A stretch of 64,000 bases of DNA, from contig JYIP02000005.1 in assembly GCA_001051155.2 (NCBI GenBank), positions 4,278,001 to 4,342,000 on the forward strand, written 5' to 3'. Shown here one piece after another: positions 36,211-48,500 of this stretch. The translations under genes and the position numbers were made by a program. The DNA comes from Chrysoporthe austroafricana. Lineage: Eukaryota > Ascomycota > Sordariomycetes > Diaporthales > Cryphonectriaceae. A model generated the notes under the pieces. That model was not told the origin of the DNA. It searched no databases and was given only the letters and a program-made list of their open reading frames with translations. Positions within the stretch are counted from its first letter, which is position 1; each line of letters opens with the position of its first letter.

Positions 36211-36642
36211 TGTTATAAACTTACGAACGGAACTAGGGTAAGAAACAGATAGGCGACCTACTTATTATAAGCACCCCAAAGGAAGCACGAACCCTAGGAT
36301 TACGCAAGAGTTAAGGTTAGATAAGATAAGGATTATTAGATTATCTAGTAAGCCGGTAAGCCATGCTTACTAGATTACTTAGTAAGCCAGTAAGCCTCGC
36401 TTATAAGGAAAGGTATATAAATAGCGATTAAGCGCCCCTTTAGGAAAATAACTATAGATTCCTTAATTATCAATCTAAGTATTAATTGGGTCTTACCTTT
36501 AATAGTTATATTGGCTTATAAATATTGCGATAACTAGTAGACTTATCCTGAAGCTTAAAGCTATATTTGGCACCTCTTTTATTAGCATAAACCCTTTTCG
36601 ACCCTGCTAGCATTCCCAGGAATTACTGCAGCATTTATAATA
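36211..36642 (+). repeat. 5' LTR of element H
   Basis: 432 bp, the same subfamily and length as the solo LTR at 16835-17266, with more C-to-T changes. It contains the GTAAGCC iterons and the telomere-like block in decayed form (GAGTTAAGGTTAG). Confidence 0.9.
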
Positions 36643-36704
36643 TTTTGATAATTCTTATTCAAGATCGGCTTAGTATATACCCCTTGAGCAATATTCAGGA
36701 TACG

Positions 36705-38582
36705 ATAGCGCCCCAGATCCCGTTTTTATCCAATAATTAGGCTTTTCAGGAAGAAATACCCGTAATCCTTACTAACAAGCAATTCCAGTAACAAAATATG
36801 GCTCTATACTAGCAACTTGAAAAAGTTAAAAACGAAGTTATCCGCTTTAATGCCTTCCAGCAAGCCAAGGCTTTCAAGCTTGATAAGCCCGGCCTTTACA
36901 AAGGCATTCGAAGAGACTTTCAGGCTTTCTTAATGCAACTTAAAGCTTATTTCAAGCATTACGGAATCCAGTTCAGAACTATTTATAATAAGATCGATTT
37001 CGCGGGAAATCGCCTCGAAAGAATAGCTTTCCAGTAGTAAGAGCCAACCTTTCGCAATTATTTGGATAATAGCGAGGAATTCCGTTTAGAGGATACTAAG
37101 CGCATCTTCCAGCATTACATTAATTTCGAATCAATTCTCATTAAGACTTTTGGAGATCCGGACGAATAACGTATTGCAATACGGTAACTAGAGGCATTTC
37201 GACAAACCGGTTCGGCTGCGGACTATACGGCTAAATTCCGGCAGATTATTGCCCATTTCGATTATAAGGACAAACCTTTTATGAATGCTTATTACGCAGA
37301 ACTCAAAGAAGAAATTAAGGACGAATTCTATAAGGAAAACCGACTTAAGGAATTCAGTAAATTCATTAATAGAGCAATCCGTATCGATAACCGACTATAT
37401 AAATAATAGCAATAATAACAGAAGAATTATAGTATTACCTTGCAATATTAGCCAAATACTGGGAAATATAAGTTTTAGCATAAAGGCAAAAATAGTACGG
37501 CTTATTCGAGTATTACGCATGCTAGGCTTATAAAACTAAATACTTTCGTACGTAAATAATATAAAAGGGTTACTTATTATAATTGTAGCAAGAAAAGCCA
37601 TATCGCTCGCAATTATTGGCAAGAATAAAAGAAGCAAGGATAGAAATTAATCCCGGAAAAATAGCTTAACGTTATTCAGTAATAAGAACCCAATTAGCTA
37701 GATGAAAATACTTAATTAGAATAAGCAGCAGATTTTAATTACGGCAGCTTTAGCTGGATAGCTTGCTATTAAGATTACTGCATATTGTACCTTTCGGAAA
37801 AAGAAAGTTCAGAATAGTTCCTATGCAAGCTTTAAGGATAATAATAACTTATTATAAGTAAGAAAGGCCTACTTTACGATATTATTATCTAAAATAGCAA
37901 TTCCGATTGCTCTAATGAAAAACTTTTACGAAATAAGGAAGATTTAAGGAAATACCCCTTAAATTACTATTTGGAACGATAATAGGATAATATAATAAAA
38001 GAAGAAATCGGTATTATATAACCAGAATTACCGATATTTAGCAATACTATTGAAAAATCAATATATTTCGACAGATAGCTAGATAACTTACTAATTCCAA
38101 TTTTCAATAAAAAATTGTTGGAAGAAATAGCCTATTATTAGCAAAAAGATTGCTAGGATTGCAGCAAATAGATATCCAAATATACAGAAATTAAATATAT
38201 CATTTACGGGCTTATAATAAAAGAACTTTTCCAAAGCATACCATTTCAGAATAGCGAATACTTATCTTAAGAAAACGGAAGGATTAATTACTTATACTCT
38301 TATTATTATAAACTTGCTTGGATTAGCTATATTTATTATAACTACTAGATATATTTTAGCGAAAAAGTTAAATATAATTGGTTTCTATTTAAGGAATAGG
38401 ACTAATTAATCCATCCCGTTACAGAAAAGAGAAAGAGATTCAGAAAGGTTTTGTATATTAAAGATAATAATGCATATATCGGGCTATTTAACAATTGCTT
38501 ACAAGCATGCATTAATAAGAAAACTATATAAGGATAATGCTACGTAATAGCATGCTTTATATATATATAGAATAAGGCAAAA
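36705..38582 (+). pseudogene. gag: Gag of element H, truncated by G2
   Basis: Plus strand, starting ATA-GCG at 36705. The capsid block contains EAFRQTGSAADYTAKFRQ near 37192-37245 and ends DNRLYK near 37405. The zinc knuckle (about 37570-37612) reads YYNCSKKSHIARNY: the His is kept but two Cys are Tyr, the reverse of the damage in G1. It stops where the 3' LTR of G2 begins. The rest of H and its 3' LTR are not present. Confidence 0.82.
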
Positions 38583-38997
38583 TGTTATAAACGCTGCAGC
38601 AAATCCTAAGATATACTGTAGAGTCAAAAGGTTTATGCTAATAAGAGCGGTGCCAAATATAGCCTCGAGATTCAGGACAAGTTTATTGAGTATCGCAATA
38701 TTTATAAGCCGATATGGCTATCAATAGTAGGTCCCAATTGATATTTAGATTGATAACTGAAAAGCTATTTCTATCTATCTGGTAGATGCCTGGGTCTTAT
38801 ATATCCGGCTTTTCAGTTGGGATAGTTAGGATAGCTTAGCTATCCTGTCGGATAGCTGGAATAGCTTAGCTATCTTGCGATCCTAACCCTAACCCTTGCA
38901 TATATGAGCATTATGGGATTTCCTTGCAAAGTCTGAAAACCCCTGGCATTAAATGGGCTTGAATGCTATACCCTGGTCTGTTCGTTAGTTCATAATA
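38583..38997 (-). repeat. 3' LTR of G2
   Basis: 415 bp, starting TGTTATAAAC and ending CATAATA on the plus strand. It pairs with 52894-53308 and is followed by the inverted polypurine tract TCATCCCTTTCCTATCG (38998-39014). Confidence 0.93.
38829..38908. promoter_or_regulatory. G2 3' LTR: palindromes, telomere-like motif, antisense TATA candidate
   Basis: A palindrome with arms GGATAGCT/AGCTATCC at 38829-38845, and a decayed second copy 30 bp on (38859-38875). CCTAACCCTAACCC follows, then TATATGAG (38901-38908) pointing at the antisense gene 278 bp away. The 5' LTR copy reads TATATAAG at the same place. Either form could be the older one. Confidence 0.5.
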
Positions 38998-39185
38998 TCA
39001 TCCCTTTCCTATCGATTGTTATCCTTAATAACCTTCTGTAAGCCCCTTATTACCCCTGACTGTTTTATCGTTCTTTCCTGATTAGGATATCTGGCAGAGT
39101 TCGAAAATTAAAATCTTCTTTTCGTTCTGATAAGGATAAATAGCGCGCCGCCTTACTGTTTCGCATTACTTTAAGTGCCGTGGAA

Positions 39186-39695
39186 ATGCGTTCCTGCTCT
39201 TATTGTAATTGCCTGGGTTTTGAATCCTATGCGGTATCCGAAGCGGATTCTTCCCGCTGCTTTCGATACGTCCAGCACGGCCGGTCGAAATGCGACGTTC
39301 TGGAACCTATTAATGCGGCGGAGCTCCTGCGTGCCTCCGTACAGCATCAGAAGCTGGAAGATAAGATCGAAAAGCTTGAGGATCGGTTAGTACGTCTGCG
39401 CAAGCAAAAACGGTTATAGCGAGAGCGGATAGCGCGTGCGTTCCGTCGTAGTTTATCTAACCTGGAAGACCTGGAGCGCGTAGAAGCTGAAGAGGCCGAG
39501 GAGGAACATTGCAAGGCCGAAACGGAGCGCCGGGCTGCGGAGCCTCTCGTTCCCGAAGGTTTTCTTCCCGAGAGTTTCGATTTTGATACTGCCTTGCAGC
39601 AATTTGGCTCTAATATTGATTGGTCCGTTATTAGTCCGGAAACCGGGTCTGAAAATATGGCTAGTTCTTCTAGTACTAATTATCCTTCCGGTTAA
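39186..39695 (+). pseudogene. Antisense Zn2Cys6-like coiled-coil gene of G2 (best copy, one stop)
   Basis: 169 codons from ATG 39186 to TAA 39693-39695. The only internal stop is TAG at 39417-39419. N-terminus MRSCSYCNCLGFESYAVSE, then SSRCFRYVQHGRSKCDV. It matches the binuclear cluster spacing C-x2-C-x6-(C)...C-x2-(C)-x6-C, with two ligands now Tyr (TGY to TAY). Coiled coil at residues about 58-85 (HQKLEDKIEKLEDRLVRLRK), Glu-rich helix at about 99-118 (DLERVEAEEAEEEH). The tail has PEGFLPESFDFDTALQQFG and then DWSV. I chose this ATG because it aligns with the starts in L, K and P. Upstream GTG codons are not conserved. DNA binding, dimerisation and activation are inferred from family features. 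Confidence 0.78.
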
Positions 39696-39719
39696 CCGGT
39701 AAGCCTTTCCGACCCGTTA

Positions 39720-42700
39720 TCCTTTTAACTGCTAGCCCTTTTTGCTATTGCTTATCCAGGTAGTTTGCTAATGCCTAGGATGCATTTCGCAAATTGTTTC
39801 TGGGTTCTTATAAGTTTTCGCTTATTGGGTAACTTTTCCATTTAATAAGGTATTCTGAGTTATAGTTTAGGTTATAGTATTTGAGGATTCGTTCAATTTC
39901 GTATTCTGGCTCGTTATTCTCAATTTGGATAGTTTTGTCTGTTTTGGTCGATTTTGGTACTGGTTCGAGAAATGAAATGTGAAATATCGGATAGATTCTT
40001 ATTTTATAAGGTAATGCAAGTTCGAAATTAACGTCTGAGATTTTCTTTAGGATTTTGAATAGTTTTATTTTCTTATAGTCTAATAAATAGAAAGGTCTTA
40101 TTATTTTGATATATTCCTTTCGTCGGATAAGATAAACTTTATCCTTTTCTTATAGGGTTGGTCCCTTAATCTTTTTGGAATTAGTATATTTTGTTATTCT
40201 TTTTTGTACGAATTTCAGTTCTTTCTGAAATTCTTCCTGGACTTTTTTGATTTTCCTAATTCGTTTTTCCGCAGCTTCCGCGTTTATTCCTAGTATTTCG
40301 TCATAATAAGCTATCGGATTATAGCCGTAGAATGCATAGAATAGTAATTTCTTTATTATGCTCGTATTTGCGCTATTATATGCGAATTATGCCAGTAATA
40401 GTAATTTTACCTAGTTATCCTATTCGTAATTTATATAGTATCGCAGATATTATTTAACAATCTGGTTTATTCGTTCTATCTGTTTATTTATTTGCGGGTA
40501 AAATGCTATGGATATCTTTTATTATATTCCGAGTAATTTCGTAAATAAAGTCCAGAAATTTAATGCAAACTTTCTATCTCTATTAAAGATAATTTCTTTA
40601 GGCATGCTATAATTGGCTATAATTATTCTGAAGAACGTATATACGAGATCTTTTGCTATACTGCTTTCCTTATAAAGGAAGAAGTAAGCGTATTTACTCA
40701 ATTTGCAAACTATTACTAGAATGCTATTATACTGCATTCCGGTTAAGGGTTCTCGTAAGTAAAGTAGCTTGGTAATGAAATCCTAGCTGATAGATTGCCA
40801 AACCATTTCCGGAATAAGAAGTAGTTAGAACAGTCTATAGGGCTTGTAATATTCAATCTTGTTTTTTTTGCAGCTATCGCATTCCTATAGAACGTTCTTA
40901 ATCCTTTACCGGAATCCTAGTAAGTTCCAGTATCTCTTAATCTTTTCGTAAATAGCTCTGATTCCTTAATAGCTATATGCTAATGCGCTATGCATAATCC
41001 TGATATATTCGTCTTATTCTTTAGTAGTTATATCTTTTGGCTTTTTCTGCTTACTATTAATTTTGATAATCGTATTGAATTCCCTTGTTTCGTTTATAAG
41101 GCTGCCGTTTTTATCCTATTTGAAAATATTCTGGAATTCTCTTAGTTCTGAATTTTAATAGTTTGAATATCTGCTAAATACGTCTGCTCTATTATTTTCA
41201 GATCCTTTGCAATAGACAATTTTTAAATCGAATTGCGAGAAGAATTCTATTTATCTAATCTGTTATTTGTTCAAGACCTTAATAGTTATGAATATTATCA
41301 GATTTTTATAATCCGAATATACCGTAATTTGGTATTTGGTTCCGATCAAGTATCGTTATTATTTTTCGAATGCCTTGACAATTGCTATCAATTCCTTATC
41401 TGGAATGCTGTAATTGAATTCTGGGCCGTTCAATTTTTTTGAAAAGTTGCTTACAATCCTGAAACGTCTTTAATTATCCCGTTAGCCTAGTTATTTGCCG
41501 AATGCATAATCTGATATATCGGTTTCCATTTTAAAAGGTTTTTCTGGGTCCGTTTCGTAAAGGATAGGTTCTAATATAATTCGTTCTTTAATTTTGTCGA
41601 ATGCTTTCTGTATTTCGGAAGTCTATCTGAATTTTCGGTCCTTTTTATAAAGTCTATAAGAAGGTATGCGATCTTGCTATAATCTCGGATAAACTATTAA
41701 TAGAAATTAGCGTATTCAAGGAATGCTTTAATATCTTTGATATTTCCCGGGATAAGCTATTCTTGTACTATTTTGACTTTATCTTATTGCATGCTAATCT
41801 ATTCTAGCTCGATAGTATAGCTTAAATAGTTAACTTTTTATTAATAAAAATAGCATTTGCTTAATTCGATTAGAAATTTGTTATTTTGTAACGTTTGGAA
41901 TACTTCCCGTATATGCTGCTTATATATTTCGAGGTTTCTGGAAAAAATTAGGATATTATCAAAATAGACAATAATAGTAATATTTAGAAACTCATATAGG
42001 ATATAATTGATTATTTCTTGGAAAGATACTAGCGCGTTCGTAAGCTTAAAAGGCATAATTACATATTCGAAATGTCCGTAATATATTCTGAAGGCTATTT
42101 TCCAGATATCGTCTTCCTTGATTCTAATATGATAGTATCCTTCCTTGAGATCAAGCGTAATAAACCATTTTGTTCCAATTAGTCAATCTTTTATTTCGCT
42201 TGCTAGCAATAATAAGTATCGATTCTTAATAGTAATATCGTTAAGCTGTTAATAATCCATACAAAATCGTAATTTACCGTTCTTTTTGGGTACGAATAGA
42301 ATAGAATATTTTGCTAATAATCGCGATAGTCGTATATAGCTTCGCTTTAGGTTTCCGTTAATATATTCCTTAAGCGTTTCGAATCTTGCTTTGTCAAGCC
42401 CGTAAATAAGGAAGAACTTTGGCTATATTCCTTCTTTCAAAAGGATTTCGTAATCGTATGGGCCATACTCTAATAATCCCGTATCGAACTTCCCTTGCTA
42501 TAATTTCTTGAATTCGTAATACTCTTTTAGTACGTTTTCGAATATTAGTATTGGTCTTTTTTTATTTTCTGCAATCTGTAAGAATATAAAGTACCGTTAT
42601 GCGTATTTTTCTTTGCTAGCCTCCCATTTCTAGGGCTTCCGTATTTTTGGTAGTTTTGGATATCTGTTAGGTATCGAGCCAAACTGCCTTCTAGCATATT

Positions 42701-42879
42701 CGTGCTATAAGAGCTGTATTTCTTTGTAATTCTACAATCCGCATTTCTTCGTATTGTTCCGTACTTAACCGTATCTCTATCGGTCGATAATTACTTATAA
42801 TTTTAGTCCGTTCCCAATTTTCATCTAGAAGTTCAAAATATCCGTAACCTTTCCCTATATTATGGCTTATCTTTCAGCC
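39720..42879 (-). pseudogene. pol: Family-G pol of G2: RT to chromodomain
   Basis: Minus strand. RT: MPFKLTNALVSFQEIINYI then IIVYFDNILIF (41841-42056 open), second catalytic Asp changed to Asn. RNase H about 41200-41560. Integrase block ILVIVCKLSKYAYFFLYKE and EIIFNRDRKFALNFW (40522-40737 open). Chromodomain about 39850-39910. The N-terminal continuation is at 50322 beyond G1. Damage is lighter than in L, N and M. Confidence 0.9.
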
Positions 42880-42884
42880 TTAAG

Positions 42885-43298
42885 TATTATGAACCGACAT
42901 ACGGAAAGACAAACCCCGGCCTGGGAGTTAAACCAAGAGGATGAAAGCACGTACCCCGCAAGGATTACGTAAGCTAAGGGTTAGGGTAACTAGAGCTCAG
43001 CCTGGCTTACCGGGACCCGGTAAGCAGCCGCGAGCCCCGACGAGCAGACATAAGCCAAGGACTAAAGAAATAGATATATAAGACTGGAAGAACTACCGGC
43101 TGGATAATTAGATAGGACTTCCAGTCGTCAATCTAAGTATCAATTGGACCCTACTATTGATAGCTATATTGGCTTATGAATATTGCGAAACTCAGTAAGA
43201 TCGTCCTGAAGCTTAAGGCAGTATTCGGTATCGCTCTTATTAGCATAAACCCTTTGACCCTACAGTATATCTTAGGATTTGCTGCAGCGTTCATAACA
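42885..43298 (+). repeat. 5' LTR of G1
   Basis: 414 bp, TATTATGAAC to GTTCATAACA. The first G of the canonical TG is mutated here but intact in the 3' copy. Internal sequence begins TTTTGACGATTCTTG; the primer-binding site is not identified. Confidence 0.96.
42975..43082 (+). promoter_or_regulatory. G1 5' LTR promoter: telomere-like motif, palindrome, TATA
   Basis: TAAGGGTTAGGG (42975-42986); a perfect inverted repeat with 10-bp arms GCTTACCGGG and CCCGGTAAGC around one A (43005-43025); TATATAAG (43075-43082). The palindrome holds CGG/CCG triplets, the half-site type bound by Zn2Cys6 proteins. The same layout is at 49992-50100 in the 3' LTR. Confidence 0.65.
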
Positions 43299-43360
43299 TT
43301 TTGACGATTCTTGTTCAAGATCGGTTCGGTATATACCCCTTGAGCAATATTCAAGATACA

Positions 43361-45570
43361 ATAGCGCCCCAGACCCCGTCCTTGTCCAATATCCAGGCCT
43401 CCCAGGAGGAAGTACCGGTTACCCTTACTAACGAACAGCTCCAATAGCAGAACGTAGCCCTGTATTAACAGCTTGAGGAAGTCAAGAACGAGGTTATCCG
43501 CCTTAACGCTTTCCAGCAGGCCAGGGCTTTCAAGCTCGACAAACCCGGCCCGTACAAAGGCATTCGGAAAGACTTCCAGGCCTTCTTGACGCAACTTAAG
43601 GCTTATTTCAAGCATTATGGAACCCAGTTTAGAACTACCTATGACAAGATCGACTTCGCAGGAAGTCGCCTTGAAGGAACGGCCTTCCAGTAGTAGGAGC
43701 CAACCCTTCGCGACTATTTGGACAATAGCAAGGAACTTCGCTCGGAAGATACCAAGCGCATCTTCCAGCGCTATGCTAACTTCGAATCAGCTCTTATTAA
43801 GATTTTTGGAAACCCGGATAAACGACGAATTGCAATATGGCAGCTAGAGGCATTTCGACAGACCGGATCGGCCGCGGACTATACGGCAAAATTCCAGCAG
43901 ATCGTCGCCTATTTCGATTACGAAAACGAACCTCTCATGGATGCCTATTATGCAGGACTTAAGGAAGGAGTCAAGGACGAACTCTATAAGGAAAATCGAC
44001 CCGAGGAGCTTAGCGAATTCATTAATAAGGCAGTCCGTATTGATAACCGACTGTACGAATGATAGCAATAATAGCAGAAGAATTATAATACTGTCTTGCG
44101 ATATTAGCCGAATACTGGGAAGCGCAGGTTCTAGCATAAAGGCAAGAATAGTACGGCCTATTCAGGCATTATATATATTAGGCCTATAGAATTAGATATT
44201 CTCGTACGCGAATAACGCAAAGGGGTTATTTGTTACAATTGCGGGAAGAAAAGTTATATCGCTCGCAATTGCCGATAAGAACAAAAGAAGCGAGAATGGA
44301 AGCCAGTCCCAGAAAAACAGCTTAATATCGCTTGGCAACAGGAACCCAATTAGCTAGATAAAAACATCCAATCAGAATAAGCAGCGGATTTTGATTACGG
44401 CAGTATTAGCTGGACAGCTTGCTATTAAGATCATTGCTTACTATACTTTTCAGAGAAGGAAGGTTTAGGATAGTTCTTACGCAAGCCTCAGGGATAGCGG
44501 CAACTCGCTATGGGCAAGAAAGGCCCATTTTACGATACTATTATCCAGGATAGCGATTCCGATTGCTCTAGCGAAAGATTTTCATAGGGCAATAAAAACT
44601 TAGGAAAATACCCTTTGAACTATTATCTGGAACGATAATGGAATAATATAGTAGAAAAGGAAATCGGCATTATAAGACCGGGATTACTAATACTTAGTAT
44701 TACTTTCGAAAAATCGGCATACCCCGATAGACAGCCGGATAATCTACCAATTCCAGTCCCTAACGAAAAATTATCAGAAGAAACAGCCCACTATCAGCAG
44801 AAGAACTGCCAAGATTGCAAATGGATATCCAAATATACGGAAATCGAGCATATTATCTATGGACTTATAATAAGGGAACTCTTCCAAAGCATACTATTCC
44901 AGAATAGCGGATGCTTATTCCAGGAAGACGGAAGGATTAGTCACTTATACCCTCGTTATTATAAACTTGCCTGGATTAGCTGTATTTATTATAACTGCCA
45001 GATATATTTCAGCAAGAAAGTTAAATAAGATTGGTTTCCATTTAGAGAATGGGACTAATTAATCCTCCTCGTTATAGAAGAAAGAGAAAGACTCAGGAAG
45101 GTCCTATATATCGAAGATAATAACGCATATATTGGGCTACCTGATAATTGCCTACGAATATATATCGAAAGGAAGACTATATAGGGATAATGCTATGTAA
45201 TAGCATGTTCCGTATATGCATAGGATAAGGCAAAAGAATAGTACCGGCTGCAGAAAATCGAGAAGAATCGGCAGCGAAGCTACGCTTAAGCAAAAAGGCT
45301 AGCATAACAAGCAGCGAGAAACGCCCAGGATACCCCAAAAGGGAAAGATTGCCTGTAATGGGATAACAGCCGATTAGGACTACGAAATCCCTATATGCTA
45401 CTACCAAAGAAGGCGAAGAGCATATCATTCTGGACGCATATATTAAAGGATAATAATATAGCGTACTATTGGATAGCGGCATACAAAGAAATTTCATCTC
45501 GCCCGAAATTATTAACAGGGAACGAATTCCTTAGATACAGAAGAAGGATTCTTACAAGCTCAATACTATA
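43361..45570 (+). pseudogene. gag: Gag of G1, RIP-inactivated
   Basis: Capsid and nucleocapsid precursor. The frame starts at ATA-GCG-CCC (43361), a lost ATG if this is the true start. The capsid block has SALIKIFGNPDKRR and EAFRQTGSAADYTAKFQQ (43718-44062 open), typical of the Ty3/Gypsy gag domain, and ends DNRLYE. A Gln/Asn-rich linker follows. The zinc knuckle at 44231-44272 reads CYNCGKKSYIARNC, that is CX2CX4HX4C with His changed to Tyr. Further on are an acidic stretch DSDSDCSSE (near 44555) and a second Cys-containing zone. The frame then overlaps pol, which uses the -1 frame. Confidence 0.85.
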
Positions 45571-48500
45571 GAAGGAAAGTCGGTTATGTACAACCAAAGT
45601 ATAATCGATATGGAAACTGATTATCTACTTATCTCGATCCAAGGCCTTACGATAAATGTCGCTTTTGATATTACAGATACGGCATAGTATAAATTGATTT
45701 TAAGAATACTTTGGCTCAAGAAGTATAACCTTCGAATTGATTGGACTACTAGCCAGATTTTATAGAAATAAGCCGTACTTACTAAAAAGGTCGCAATTAC
45801 TAATAGAGGAAGAGACCTAATTACTAAGGACAATACGAGAAAAACGCGCTCAAACAGGCTTACAAATACTCCTAGGGCTGAAAAACAAGCCACAATACAG
45901 GGAAGGGTTACGGACACTTTGAACCTCCAGACAAAAGTTAGGGACGGACCAAGATTACAAGTAACTATCGGCTAACAGAAGTTTGGCTAGGCACAGAGCA
46001 ATACGAGGAAATATAGGCTATGGAATTATAAAGAAATACAGCTCCTACAGCACGAATACGCCAGAAGACAATTCGGCTCGGCATCTAACAAATACCCGAA
46101 ACTACCAAAAATACAAAAGCCCCAAAGACAGGAGGCTAGCGAGAGAAAATACGCATAACAGTACCTTATATTCCTACAGATTGCAGAAGACGAAAAAGGA
46201 CCAATACCGATACTCGAAAACGTACTAAGAGAGTATTATGAATTCAAGAAACTATAGCAAGGAAAATTTGATACGGGATTACCAGAGCATGGCCCGTACG
46301 ATTACGAGATCCCCTTAAAGGAAGGAATATAGCCAAAATTCTTCTTTATTTACGGACTTGACGAAGCAAGATTCAAAGCGCTTAAGGAATATATTGATAA
46401 GAACTTAAAGCGAGGCTATATACGACTATCGCGATTACTAGCAGGATACCCTATCCTGTTCGTACCTAAAAAGAACGGTAAACTACGGCTTTATATAGAC
46501 TACCGATAGCTTAACGATATTACTATCAAGAATCGATACTCATTGCCGCTAGCAAGCGAAATGAAAGATCGACTGATTGGAGCTAGATAGTTCACTACGC
46601 TCGACCTCAAGGAAGGATACTATTATATCAGAATCAAGGAAAACGATATCTGGAAAACAGCTTTCAGAATACGCTACGGACATTTCGAATACGTAATTAT
46701 GCCTTTTAGGCTTACAAATGCACTAGCATCCTTCTAAGAAATAATTAATTACGTCCTGCGCAAATTTCTGGATATTACTGTTATTATCTACTTCGATAAT
46801 ATCTTAATTTTCTCAAAAGACCTCGAGATATACAAGCAGTATGTACGGGAAGTACTTTAAATACTGCAAAATAATAAACTCCTAATCGAACCGAATAAAT
46901 GCTATTTCTATTAACAAAAGGTCAATTATCTAGGCTATATTATCGAGCTAGGACAGATTAGCATGCAATAAGATAAGGTCAGAGCAGTACGGGAATGGCT
47001 TACCCCAGGGAATATTAAGGATATCAGGGCATTCCTCGGATATGCCAACTTCTACCGATAGTTTATCCGAGATTATAGCAAGATCGCATACCCGCTTACA
47101 GACTTAATAAAGAAAAACCGAAAGTTCGGATAGACCTCAGAAGTACAGGAAGCATTTAACGAAATCAAAAGACGAATTACGTCAGAACCTATTCTTTGCG
47201 AAGCGGATCCAGAGAAACCTTTTGAAATTGAAACCGACGTATCGGATTACGCATTCGGCGGATAACTAGGCTAGAGAGACGATCAAGGACGCCTTAGGAT
47301 CGTAAGCAACTTTTCAAAGAAATTAAACGGCCCAGAACTTAATTACGATATTCCCAATAAGGAACTGATAGCAATTGTCAAAGCATTCGAGGAATAATAG
47401 CGATATTTGATCGGAACTAAGCACTAAATCATAGTACATTCGGATTACAAGAATCTCATAACATTTATGATTACTAAAATCTTGAACAGACGACAGATCA
47501 AATAGGCGGAATTCCTTTCGCAATTCGATCTGAAAATCGTTTACTACAAAGGATCCGAAAATAGCAGAGCAGACGCATTCAGCAAACGATCAGACTACCA
47601 AAATTCAGAACTAAAGGAATTCCAAAATATCTTTCGATAAGATAAGGACAGTAGTTTTGTAAACGAAGCAAGAGAACTCAATACGATTATCAGAATCGAG
47701 AATCAAGAAAGGAATTCTGAAAATATAATTCCCGAAAAACAAGACGAATATATCAGGACCATATATAGTATACCAGCATATGGTTATCAAGGAATCAGAG
47801 CTATTTACGAAAGAATCAAGAGATACTGGAACTTACTAAGACTCAGATAAAGAATCGAAAAAGTCTTACGAGAATGCAATAGCTGCAAGAAGAATAAGAT
47901 TGAATATTACAAGCCCTATAGGTTATTCCAACCATTCCTGGTTCCGGAAGCAGTTTGGCAATCTATCAGCTGGGATTTCATTACTAAGCTACTTCTCTTA
48001 CGAGAACCCTTAACTAAAGTACAGTACGATAGCATTCTAATAGTAGTTTGCAGACTAAGCAAGTACGCTTACTTCCTACTATATAAAGAAAGCAGTATAG
48101 CGGAAGAACTCGCATATACGTTTTTCAGAACAGTTATAGCCAATTACGGCATGCCCAAAGAAATCATTTCCGATAGGGATAGAAAGTTCGTATCAAACTT
48201 CTGGACCTTACTCACGAAGCTATTCGGAACGCAATAGAGAATATCCATAGCATTCTATCCACAAACAGATAGATAAACGGAAAGAACCAATTAGACTATC
48301 AAGCAATACTTATAATACTATATGAATTACGAATAAAATAATTGGGTCGACCTCTTACCCTTAGCACAATTTGCATATAATAGCGCAAATATAAATACGA
48401 TAAGGAAATCGCTATTCTACGCATTCTATGGCTATAACCCGATAGCCTATTACGATGAGATATCAAGAGCAAATGCAGAAGCTGCAGAAAAGCGAATCAG

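Noticed and set aside
45983..46228. Independent 81-codon ORF in G1
   Set aside because: Off-frame reading within the protease-RT linker of pol; not conserved in L or G2.
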